NCBI RefSeq assembly: GCF_034140825.1
Contig: NC_089036.1
Coordinates: forward strand, 5,520,001-5,584,000
Direction: 5' to 3'
DNA length: 64,000 nt
DNA from: Oryza sativa Japonica Group
Lineage: Eukaryota > Streptophyta > Magnoliopsida > Poales > Poaceae
The position numbers and the translations under genes are program-made. Of the stretch, positions 35,570 through 45,233 are shown piece after piece (position 1 is the stretch's first letter; each line of letters starts with the position of its first letter). Under the pieces are notes generated by a model. It did no database searches. It saw only the letters and a program-made list of their open reading frames with translations, and was not told the origin of the DNA.

Positions 35570-36161
35570 CCAGGTTTAAATTTTAAGCTGACCCTATACA
35601 AGCCTTCGGTCCAAAAATCATTGATGCACAAAAATTAAGTTGCAGGGTTGCTTGCAACTCCCATAATAGCTACTGCATTTTGTAGCACATGGTACAGTTT
35701 GGCATGTACATTTGATTCTCTGCATGTGCACACATGTTCACATACATATACAGGTACTGCATGATAGTGACCAAAAATTTAGGAAAATCAAGTTGGGTGC
35801 AAAAGAACTTACCCCACAAACTTTGTCCATGTCAAATGGTTCGATCAATTGATTCCCGAAGACTTGAACGATTTATATATGGACCAATGCGATCGAGTAC
35901 CAAGCCTGACAACTCATCCTTGCACTAATTCTCTACAGATTTTCCACGCAAGAACAGGTGTCCTACAGCATGGACAGCCGGTCAGTTTAGTCATCAATCG
36001 AGTAAGAATTTGTGTGGCTTGTTAATTCAGCTAAAGTTAAATTAATTTCGACGAAAGATTCAAAACACGCATACTCCTTAAACCGACCGATTCTTGGCAT
36101 AAACGAGTATTCAGATGATTCAAATTCATCACCGACGTCATTCTAGTTCCACGGTGATGCA

Positions 36162-36296
36162 ATGCAGGCAAAAGTTTCGGCCGCCGCCGCCGCCACGTGC
36201 AATTTATCACCGGCGTCGACCACGCCGCCGGTCGCCAGGTCAGCGCCGGAATTGATGGGGATACTCTATCGCCGGCGGCACGTACGGTCGTTCTAG
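36162..36296 (+). CDS. Candidate 44-aa ORF in a GC-rich island
   Basis: Reads MQAKVSAAAAATCNLS to RRRHVRSF, stop. The island is GC-rich within strongly AT-rich intergenic DNA, which could mean a small gene, a captured exon or a regulatory island. No homologue is recognised and no promoter is evident, so this is offered only as a candidate. Confidence 0.2.
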   Translation: MQAKVSAAAAATCNLSPASTTPPVARSAPELMGILYRRRHVRSF

Positions 36297-36544
36297 AACT
36301 AGCTAGAAGATCGACGCACTCTGTACTGCCCACGGATTTAATTAATGCAGCGAACAAATAAACGCAAATACTCATGATATCACAAAAATAAGAAATTCCA
36401 AATTCGTTTGACCTATAGTATTATTGTTGCATCTATGTATACAAATTGAGTATGCATGTATGCATGCAGTTAAAGCCTGCATGCTTCTTAATTCTTCCCC
36501 ACCACATACTCACATTAAATAAAATGCATGTTAGTTACCCCTAA

Positions 36545-37034
36545 GAGCAAGTATAATAGGATGCTATAAGCTGACTAAATACTGAGGAGGAGAGAGATGA
36601 GAAGCGGGCTGTAAACTTACAATCGGCTTGGACACAATAACCAAGAAACTCTGTGTGAGAGATAAGTGGGCCATGTATTAATTATAAAGAGCTACTCCCT
36701 CTGTTCCATAATATAAGGCACATCTACTTTTTTTTTATGTTCCATAATATAAAGCATACATGTATGCATACAATTAATTAGGACCTCTTCTTCATTAAAT
36801 TATTATTTTTTAAAATCATCCGCCTTCAAGATCTCTAATTCTATTGGATGCATGCATTATATTTATTAGGGTGATCCAAACTAGGAGATGATAATAATTG
36901 TTTCTTGGTTTTTGAGTTAAGGGTGGTTGTGCCTTATATTTTGAAACGGATGGAGTAACTATTATATGGGTGGGCTGAGAGAAGGCTACAAAAACTTTAC
37001 AACCAACAAGTCGGTTGTATTATTAGCCTCGTTC
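36545..37034. mobile_element. Tourist-like MITE interrupted by a Stowaway
   Basis: TAA flanks (36542-36544, 37035-37037). Ends GAGCAAGTATAATAG and, reversed, GAACGAGGCTAATAAT. This matches a common rice MITE that normally is about 230 bp; the extra 261 bp is the Stowaway at 36695-36955. Confidence 0.75.
36695..36955. mobile_element. Stowaway-like MITE nested in the Tourist-like MITE
   Basis: TA-flanked; left end CTCCCTCTGTTCCATAATAT, right end TTTTGAAACGGATGGAG. The word TTCCATAATATAA occurs twice near the left end, so this copy has an internal duplication. Confidence 0.8.
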
Positions 37035-37298
37035 TAAGGCCCTTGTTTCTTATGCATATGTGGAGTTAAAGTCTGCATGTTTCTTGATTCTTCCCCACTA
37101 CATACTCATATGAAATAAAATGCATGGTAGTTAAGTCTTTCTTGGTCTTGGTGAAAAAAGATATATGATGATCAATATGGAATGGAGGGAGTAGCAAATC
37201 CAAATTTAAATCATAGATTTAGCATGTGTTTTTGACTTGATATAAATGCTCGTATTTATGTTTAATTATTTTCAGTGTTAGGTGATGACTTGTTCATA

Positions 37299-37392
37299 GT
37301 GAGTCTCTAATAGAGATATAAATAGAATGTACGTGTGTGCATTCTTAGCATAAGTGTGCATGAATATGTACCGTGTTTTGAAGAAAAAAAAG
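37299..37392 (+). mobile_element. Degenerate relative of the short retroposon
   Basis: The 3' part (GTGTGTGCATTCTTAGC ... GTACCGTGTTTTGAAG plus A tract) resembles the copies at 35427 and 55760. No duplication was found. Confidence 0.35.
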
Positions 37393-37909
37393 TTAGACCA
37401 TTGATGAAAATTATGGGGTAATTAACGTGTAAATTCGCCGACCGTTTGAATCGGGAAAGAGAAAAATAAATGGTTAGTAAATTTCAGAAGATTTATATAG
37501 GTTTTGTGAATTCGTGTCAAGATAAAAAAAAATGGCATTTCCCGTTCACCTCTGGTCTGTGGTCACTCACTCTGACAAGTTTCAGAGTCAACTGCAAGGA
37601 AGAAGAAGAGGGTTAGCTGGTTTGTTGGGCCTTCGAATGAATGGTTTGCAATGCATTGGGCCTAATGGGCCTCACGTCGCCGCCCTGGCGGATTAGTGGG
37701 CCCATTAGTAACTGTCTTGTTTTCTTTCTTCTTTTTTTTTCATTTTGGTCCTTGTTTCCATCATTCCATGTCTTTGATGATGATTTTACGACCAGAAATA
37801 TAGGCAATATCGCTCTAGTACATATAGGGCTCATATTGGAACATAAGATTCTCAAAACACATGAACAGAAAAAGTACAGGATTGAAATACCCTAACACAT
37901 TAAATTATA

Positions 37910-38126
37910 TTCCCTCATTCTCTAAATGTTTGACGCTGTTGACTTTTTAAAACATGTTTGACCGTTCATATTATTCAAAAACTTTTGTGAAATATATAAA
38001 ACTATATGTATACATAAAAGTATATTTAATAATAAATCAAATGATAAGAAAAGAATTAATAATTACTTAAATTTTTTTAATAAGACGAACAAGTCAACGG
38101 CATCAAACATTTAGGGATGGAGAGAG
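37910..38126. mobile_element. Stowaway-like MITE
   Basis: TA-flanked; left end TTCCCTCATTCTCTAAATG, right end TTAGGGATGGAGAGAG. It is an uninterrupted relative of the element split by the MULE at 19563. Confidence 0.8.
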
Positions 38127-38892
38127 TACATATTAGAAAAACACAGAAAAACTATAGGGAGAGTCGTTTGAATTGAGCACATGAAAAAACATAGGAATAA
38201 AAAGCAATTTTATTGCGAAGTTTATATTAGAATCCCTCTAAAATTCCCAAGTTTTGAGTCAATCCAAAGTAATTTCATAGGATTTTTTTATAGTTATTCA
38301 TATGATCCAAATGATAACATAGGAAAAAATTTCACAAGATTGAATTCATCTAAAATTACTTCAAAAATCTTTTGTTCCAAAGGAGCCAAAAAAGCTTGTT
38401 GCTGTGTTTTGCGCATTGGATGATGGCAGCATCAGCAATTAAGCATCAACCCCCTTTTTCTTAGCTCGTGACCAATTTATACTCTATTTTCATGGCGATT
38501 TCTTTGGATGCGACCATCTTAATTTTCTTGTGGACGTAAATAGCAGCCAGCTGACCATGCATGGCCCGAATTCCTTGGAGCCTAATCATTTTGGGGAAAA
38601 CCATACAGCTACAAAAGAACGCAGAGTAATCCATGCAAAGTGACAACGAATTTGGAGAATTTTTTTTCTCTTCTTTTCCATCAAAGTTCGTTGTCCTCTC
38701 AACATTTCTTCGCTTCCTCAAGCTTGTTCCTCGCATGCGTGTAAACTGAGAATTTACCAAGTTTTTGTTCTTCTCACGATCGATTGATAATATAATGTAA
38801 GTTCATTATCGCCTCCAATCCTCAAATTGTCATGCTCCTATGATGCTTTTTTTTTGTTTGATTAAAATTGTGTTCATATTTTTTATTTCTCC

Positions 38893-40032
38893 ATGGCGCA
38901 TCGTATACGTGCAGTGCATGACGCGCATGGAGGAGTCGAGTTCTTGATCGATCGAGCGAGCGATCGGTCAAAACATTCGGAAGAAATCGTTGACGAGGCA
39001 AAGCGATCCAGGAGAAGCCATTCGATCGGATTTGCGAGAGAGATCATGCACAAGCGATCCAAATCCTGCGAGCCGTCCAGCGAGATGGACGAGCGCCGCC
39101 GCCGCGGCGGCGTCGGCGGCAATGGCGCGACGACCTGCGACGACTCGGCGTGCGGCGCCAGGGCGGCGGCGTCGTCGGCGTCGTCGTCGTCGTCCTCGGC
39201 GACGACGTCGCACTGCTCCAGCGTCTCCGTCTACCGCGCCAAGATCAACGGCGCCCCGCGCCACGTGACCGCCGTGTGGCACCGGACCCTCATCAACCAG
39301 TCCTTCACCATCTCCATCGACGGCGGCGGCGGCGGCGGCGCCGGAGCCGGGGACGACGGGGCGCTCAGCCACAAGGTGGAGCTGAAGCCGTGGCCGTTCT
39401 GGAGCAAGAGGGGCGCCAAGACGCTCGACGTCGACGGCGACCGGCTCGACATCGTCTGGGACCTCCGGTCGGCCAAGTTCCCGGCGAGCAGCCCGGAGCC
39501 CGCCGCCGGCTACTACGTGGCGCTGGTGAGCCGCGACGAGGTCGTCCTCCTCCTCGGCGACGGCAAGAAGGACGCGTTCAAGCGGACCAGGTCCCGCCCG
39601 TCGCTCGACGACGCCGTGCTCGTGTCGCGCCGCGAGAGCGTCTCCGGCAGGCGCACCTTCGCCGCCCGCGCGCCGCTCGCCGCCGGCAGAAAGGACCACG
39701 AGATCGTCGTGGACAGCGCCATCGCCGGGCCGAGGGAGCCGGAGATGCGGATCACGGTGGACGGCGTCGTGCTGGTGCACGTCAGGAGCCTGCAGTGGAA
39801 GTTCAGGGGCAACGAGACGGTGATCGTCGACCAGTCGCCGGTGCAGGTGCTCTGGGACGTCCACGACTGGATCTTCGCCGGCGGCCCGGCGGCGCAGGCC
39901 GTCTTCGTCTTCAAGCCCGGCGCGCCGCCGCCGGGCGGGGACAGGTGCGGCCGCCGCGGCGGCGCCGGCGCCGGCGGCATCGGCGACGAAGGTGGCTACA
40001 GCTTCTTCCTCCAGGCGTGGAAGACGGAGTGA
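38893..40032 (+). CDS. DUF868 family protein, 379 aa
   Basis: Intronless, very GC-rich. After a basic N-terminal extension and an Ala/Ser-rich tract (about 95-112), the DUF868 core runs from SVSVYRAKINGAPRHVTAVW to FVFKPGA. It includes WPFWSKRGAKTLDV, DIVWDLRSAKF, YYVALVSRDEVVLLLGD and VQVLWDVHDWIF. This plant-specific family has no established biochemical role. The first ATG is used; ATGs at 39046 and 39085 (MHKRSKSC, MDERRRR) would remove 51 or 64 residues, and family members are often near 300 aa, so the start is uncertain. A 376-codon antisense frame is a GC shadow. Confidence 0.9.
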   Translation: MAHRIRAVHDAHGGVEFLIDRASDRSKHSEEIVDEAKRSRRSHSIGFAREIMHKRSKSCEPSSEMDERRRRGGVGGNGATTCDDSACGARAAASSASSSSSSATTSHCSSVSVYRAKINGAPRHVTAVWHRTLINQSFTISIDGGGGGGAGAGDDGALSHKVELKPWPFWSKRGAKTLDVDGDRLDIVWDLRSAKFPASSPEPAAGYYVALVSRDEVVLLLGDGKKDAFKRTRSRPSLDDAVLVSRRESVSGRRTFAARAPLAAGRKDHEIVVDSAIAGPREPEMRITVDGVVLVHVRSLQWKFRGNETVIVDQSPVQVLWDVHDWIFAGGPAAQAVFVFKPGAPPPGGDRCGRRGGAGAGGIGDEGGYSFFLQAWKTE

Positions 40033-40179
40033 GGTCATGGGCATGAGACAGGGTTTAATTTGCAGGATGTTTGGATCGATTTGTTTACATGAAATCAAAA
40101 AAGCTTATTCGTTTTTTTTGCAAGTTTTGATGGAGGGGAAGTTTTGAATGATCCAAATATCGTATAGTGTTTGAAATAA

Positions 40180-40775
40180 ACCAATAAGCAAACTGAACAA
40201 AAAGCACACCAATAAATCCAAATGGCATGTTCCATCAACCTAACTGAACAAAAAGCAAACTGTATCCTCATTGTGACACATAATCACGGTTAATATCACA
40301 CCAGAATCAACATATGCGCATGAGAAAACAATCCCACTAGTTTTGGGACAACTCAATGCAACATTGTTACAAAGTGATGTTAATTCAGATGGTGAAATAT
40401 GATATGCAGACAAGGTTTGAAGTATTCCATGCCATTGCATTTCAATAAAAATGGTCATTACTAAATTCGAGCACACCAAATGTTATGTTTCATCAACCTA
40501 ACAGAGCTAAAAAGAAGGCAGGTAGAACAGGCTAATATGCAAATTAATTGTATCTTCAAACAACTACAAATGCTCACAGAAGTACGGTTACTTCCATAGC
40601 AGAATGAACTATGCACGTGAGGAGAAAACAATCCGGCTAGTTATGGGACAATTCAATGCAAAATTCTTACAAAGTGATGTATAATTCAGACCAGATAGTG
40701 AAATACATTATGAAGAGTTGCAGTCTTGCAGACAAGGTTTCAAGTACTCTATGCCCATTGCACTTCAACCAAAAC
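40180..40775. repeat. Diverged tandem duplication downstream of DUF868
   Basis: Two blocks (about 40215-40450 and 40485-40775) share the order: CATCAACCTAAC, GAGAAAACAATCC, TAGTT.TGGGACAA.TCAATGCAA, TTACAAAGTGATGT, GCAGACAAGGTTT, AAGTA.TC.ATGCC. Several insertions separate them. No coding frame runs through both. The repeat lies 0.3 to 0.9 kb beyond the L12 stop codon. Confidence 0.75.
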
Positions 40776-41058
40776 TGCATGCTTGTAAGTTACAATAACA
40801 GATGCAGAACAAGTTACAGGTATCAGCATAGGCAATTCTGTCTACATTCCATTCACTCGGTCCCAATGTCACAATAATACATCAGGAAAGTTGTAGTGGT
40901 CGAAGAAAGTTTATTCAGACCAAATCATGGCCCATGTTTACCTGTCACAGCTGAACATTTCCTACAAAAGTGTAGAGATACTGCGACCTCTAATGCCTGA
41001 CCATGCTAACAAAAATTGAAGAAAACAAAAGGGTAGTAGTGCCAAAGGAGTTAATCCT

Positions 41059-41640
41059 TCACTCCATCACAGCGACACCGCCAGCTACCTTAATCTTCTC
41101 TATGATTGCCTCAGCTTCCTCCTTCGTGAGTGACTGCTTCAGAATGACAGGGGCCTTCTCCACTAGCTCCTTCGCCTCCTTCAGCCCCAAATCTGTGAAT
41201 GTTCTAATCTCCTTGATGATCTTAATTTTAGCAGCAGCGTCAAATTTCTCCAGCTTGACGTCAAAGACTGTTTTCTCTGCTTTCTTCTCCTCTGCCTTTG
41301 CAGCACCAGCAGCACCGCCACCACCTTGAGGACTGAAACTGAAACCCTGTCCAGAAATTGCCTGTGGTGGGGGTTGGTTCAGTCTGAGAAGGAGAGCCGG
41401 AGCAATCTGTTTGATCTCCTCAGGAGGGAGGGCAGCAATGCGATCAGCAAGATCCACAACTTTCTGCGATGGAGGTGACATAGGCCCGTATGGATCATAG
41501 ACTTCAGGGTATTTATACTTCTTAGCACCTGTGTCTTTGGCAGCCTCTGTGCTGTACAAATGAGCCCAAACCGCTGAAAGACGACCCCCAGATGTTGGTC
41601 TTGAACAACATAGTCGTCTTGCTATGGTAGAGAGACTCAT
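41059..41640 (-). CDS. Mitochondrial large-subunit ribosomal protein L12 (bL12m), 193 aa
   Basis: Single coding exon. N-terminus MSLSTIARRLCCSRPTSGGR is Arg/Ser-rich, as in mitochondrial presequences. The mature part has the stalk dimerisation region (VVDLADRIAALPPEEIKQIAPALLLRL) and the bL12 C-terminal domain (EKTVFDVKLEKFDAAAKIKI, GLKEAKELVEKAPVILKQ) that recruits translation factors. A Gly/Ala-rich hinge lies between them. The Lys/Gly pattern of the factor-binding helices is kept. The 5' UTR is split: exon 42537 to about 42690, intron 41712-42536, exon 41641-41711. Chloroplast L12 is an alternative but the presequence and the PEVYDPYGPMSPPS segment fit the mitochondrial type. Confidence 0.93.
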   Translation of the reverse strand: MSLSTIARRLCCSRPTSGGRLSAVWAHLYSTEAAKDTGAKKYKYPEVYDPYGPMSPPSQKVVDLADRIAALPPEEIKQIAPALLLRLNQPPPQAISGQGFSFSPQGGGGAAGAAKAEEKKAEKTVFDVKLEKFDAAAKIKIIKEIRTFTDLGLKEAKELVEKAPVILKQSLTKEEAEAIIEKIKVAGGVAVME

Positions 41641-42690
41641 CCTACTTTCAACCGTGTTCCTTGCTAGCTAAAAAAATTCCAGGGGAAGAAAAGCAATAAA
41701 AGATCCTTGCCCTGCACAAGAATAAGAAAAATGAAATGATTAAACTGAACACCGCACCTATAAACAGCCTCTTGGCTCTTGCACAAAAGAAGGGTTACAA
41801 GACTAACAAACTAAAAGGCAGTAGAGAAGTCCACCACCGCAACATAGCTACCGTGAGCGTTTATGACTTCAAGAAGTTAAGTCAATGAAATGGAAACTGA
41901 TTTGCACATAGACTTGGCCTATAACTCATTGCTAGGTAATGTGGATCATTTCGCCCATGAACTAAACATCATTTCCAATTATCCACAGAAGATTTGACCC
42001 CTACCGATCCTCACATGCCGCATGAGCCGCCGCGACGACCATTTGAACCAGGTGAGGAGAGCAAACACAAGTTCCTATATTCGTCGGAAGCTTGATCCAT
42101 TGCCACAAGAGCACCCAAAAAGACTCTCTCATGAATTTCCACAATTATAGCCGCTTAATCCATCTTCACATCGACTTCATTTATACTCAAACCTCCTACC
42201 GATTAATCAGTCTAAAATATACAAATCCCACAATACAAATATACATATCCACCAAAGATCAAATCCTTGGACTATCCCCCCTCCCCCCAACATCTACTAA
42301 TCCCCGACGAACAACGAAAAATCTCTCTCCCTCCGAGCGAGCAGCAAACCTCCAAGATCCCCAAATATTCACGGGAACCAACTAAACTCGTTACTACTAC
42401 TAGGGTTAAGGCAAGAGGCAAAGAGAAAAAGCAGCTTCCAGATCTAGGAGAGAAGCTAGGGCTAACGCAGATTCGAGAAGAAGTGTGGGTGGAGAGAGAT
42501 GAGAAAGAGGATGCGCGTTATCGGGCGGATGCTCACCAGCGAGCGAGGGAGGATGCGGCGGAAGCAGCAGACGACGCCGGGCACCGCTGCTCCGCTCGCG
42601 GGGTGGAGATCGACGCAGGCGAGGCGGCGGCGGCGGCGGCGGCGGGAGAGCGAACTCCGGACTCCGGGAGTGACGACTATCTCGCACCGG
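41641..42690 (-). promoter_or_regulatory. Split 5' UTR and promoter side of the L12 gene
   Basis: On the minus strand a GC-rich leader ends ...CGCTCGCTG before a GTGAGC donor at 42536, and an acceptor TTGTGCAG lies at 41712-41718, followed by 71 nt to the ATG. A long first intron in the 5' UTR is common in highly expressed plant housekeeping genes and can boost expression. A GGGCC motif lies just upstream, near 42690. Confidence 0.6.
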
Positions 42691-42968
42691 CCCAGTTACA
42701 AACAGGCCACTGTGGGCTTTCTCTGCTCGATCCTTTTTTTTGAAAAAAAAAGAAGATAGAAATAACTTTTCTCTTTTTTTTTAAAGAAAGGTATCCCAAA
42801 TTTGTCTGATTATTTTATATAATTGAGTTTAAACTTGAGATTTGGTGATAATGAATTTCATGCATGTACCTGTCTTTAATAATTTTATTCATAAATTTGC
42901 AAAACTTTTTGGTTGGGTTTTTACGGGTTTCACTTGTTTGGTGGTTTTCACTGGATATATCCTCTACT

Positions 42969-43613
42969 CAGTGGCGAAGCCACCGGGGGTGCCGGGGTGG
43001 GCCTGGCACCCCCATCCCTATGCGCTGCAAATTAACCCCCCAGGTGATTAGCCATCTAATCCATACAATTAACTCATTAGTTAGTTGCAAGTTGAGCCTA
43101 TACATAACTGACCAATAGATTTTAGTTTTACGTGATTACCTGAGTTAATTAATGTAACTAAGCGATGTGGTTGCAAGTCTCCAAAACTAAATCGGATAAA
43201 TAGAAATGATGTATTGTCATTCATGTATTCAATAAATTCGGTGCTATTTAGTTGCCTAATTTTAAAAAATGATTCTTTTATGTTATATTAATGTGCATTC
43301 GGACATACACCCTCTATCCTAAAATAAGTTCAGTTTTTTTACATGAACCTAGAAGAATGTGTTGAGATATATCTAAAGTCATATCAACAATCAATTTATT
43401 TACATATTAGTGCAAAATAACCACAAAATTCAAAATATAATTATACGAGGTGCAACTACACATATTAAAGCGAACAAGAGGTGAGGTGAGGCCAATCTGC
43501 CACTCAGCATGAACTGAGCCATCAAGATCTACACCATTATCTACCGAGACGCTGGCGAGTTCTTACATCTCATGACCAGCACACCCTATCACTAAATCAT
43601 GGCTTCGCCACTG
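42969..43613. mobile_element. Non-autonomous hAT element, 645 bp
   Basis: Perfect 8-bp duplication CCTCTACT (42961-42968 and 43614-43621). Ends CAGTGGCGAAGCCA and TGGCTTCGCCACTG (with one base more on the right) form a near-perfect inverted repeat. Interior is AT-rich and non-coding; a Stowaway-like left fragment lies around 43310-43330. Confidence 0.85.
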
Positions 43614-43878
43614 CCTCTACTCCTCTATATGATACCTTATGTACACATACCTATCTCCCTCAGCTCGAAATAACGTGAACCCAGATGTATACTGAAAGAT
43701 ATTTTCAAATATGGATGCTTACATGCATGAGAAGATAGGACAATATCTCCTCGATAAGAAAGACTATGCAATTCGACTCAGCTTTGAAGGGACTACTTCG
43801 CCCATATCCTATTTAGGAATTCTGAGTCCTACTTATTTAAGAGACGATTTTTGCTACAAATAAAAGGCTTCCGAGGAG

Positions 43879-44255
43879 GGGAGCGTATCCTATACACACA
43901 GGCTCTTGCGTGTACACACCGTGTATACCAACTAAAAATTATCACAAAAAATTCTAGGAAAATTCATACATGTACTTTCAATATAATTACATCTACGTGC
44001 AAAGTCGTATCTTCAAATTCATTCTACATAGAGAATAACAAAAAAGATAAAATTCTGACAAAATTGCAACCTTAAAACTGTCAGATTTTTTTTTGTTACG
44101 ACTAAAATATAATGAATTTGACGTTAAGATTTTAACCCTAGGTATAATACAATTGAAAGTATGTGTATGATTTTTTCTAGATTTTTTGGTGATATTTTTT
44201 AAGTTGGTGTGCACGTGTGTACACGTGAGGACCTGTGTGTATAGGATATGTTGCC
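43879..44255. mobile_element. Foldback MULE-like element, 377 bp
   Basis: Inverted arms of about 120 bp share ATCCTATACACACAGG and CATAC..TACTTTCAAT. Outer ends GGGAGCGTATCC and, reversed, GGCAACATATCC match at 9 of 12. Flanks TCCGAGGAG and TCCAAGAAG match at 7 of 9. No coding capacity. Confidence 0.65.
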
Positions 44256-45233
44256 TCCAAGAAGAGAATGGCTTATAATATTAAGCAATAGACATCCACA
44301 AGCCACCATCTTCACGACGATTCTACATATAGAGAGAGCCCACAAGTAGCTGCCAACTACATTGCTACTGTAACTTCTACCGAGATTAGTTGTTAGGCTA
44401 GACGAGAGATCCCGCCTCATACTTTATATATACTCTGTGTGATACTAGATCCCAAACAGGGTTTACATTTTTGGATCGAAATTTCTGAAATTTCAAAAAT
44501 TTCGGTTCTATACAAACCCCCGATACGATATTATTTTGGTCGAAATTTTTAATTTTTTTATATTTTTTCGTGAATTTGGTAATATTTTGTTTAAATTTTA
44601 TTAAAAAAAATTATATAATTTCAGCCCGAAATTCCACCACCGATAAAAACACTAAGTCCTTGTTCGTTTCTGCTTGTAGCGGAGGATAAAATTTTAGATT
44701 ATCGTGCCACATTTTTAAACTGCTAAACAATATGTTTTGTGCGAAAACTTTCTATATGAAAGTTGTTCTAAAATATCAGATGAATTTATTTTTCAAATTT
44801 GTAATAATTAAAACTCAATTAATTCCACGTTATTATCACCTCATTTTACGTGAAACACTTAATCTTTATATTCATCTTCAGGAGATTCAAACACCACCTA
44901 AACCGAAAGATTAAACCATTATCCCAAGCCTCTCTCGCCAGCGTGCGCCGCCGCTGCCACCGGCTTTCCGTCGTGGTTCGCCACACGCTGGCCCGCCTCC
45001 ATCGCACAAGAGATGGCGCGTCGTCGTGATTTGACCCCGCTGCCGCCGTGCAGGGAAGGGAGGGCAGCGCAAGCGAGTACAACGTGCGTGACTTTCTTTT
45101 TTTTAAAAAATAATGGATTATTTTATTTCCGTTCTACAACAGAAAGAAAACAATTCTTTCGTTTTACAACGTGCTTGAGAATTTGGAATTTGGATACGCT
45201 TGGCGAGTAAGCTCGCTGCTGGTTTCCTCTTTC

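Larger units (their letters stand above)
27600..38880. other. 11-kb intergenic region dominated by small transposons
   Basis: No frame in this stretch has the length, GC content or motif structure of the neighbouring genes. It holds the MITEs, MULE, SINE-like element and small repeats listed individually, plus degenerate MITE-like sequence at about 34790-35060. The only GC-rich island is around 36150-36300 (separate entry). Confidence 0.6.
42700..45233. other. Intergenic, two transposons, no gene
   Basis: Between the L12 promoter and the first NB-ARC gene. Holds the hAT and MULE-like elements listed below, an AT-rich repeat near 44470-44640 and a GC-rich patch at 44930-45080 without a sustained frame of known type. 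Confidence 0.5.

Noticed and set aside
38968-40098. 376-codon antisense frame across the DUF868 gene
   Set aside because: It mirrors the GC-rich sense frame, is low-complexity (Arg/Ala/Val/Asp), and the sense frame has clear family motifs.
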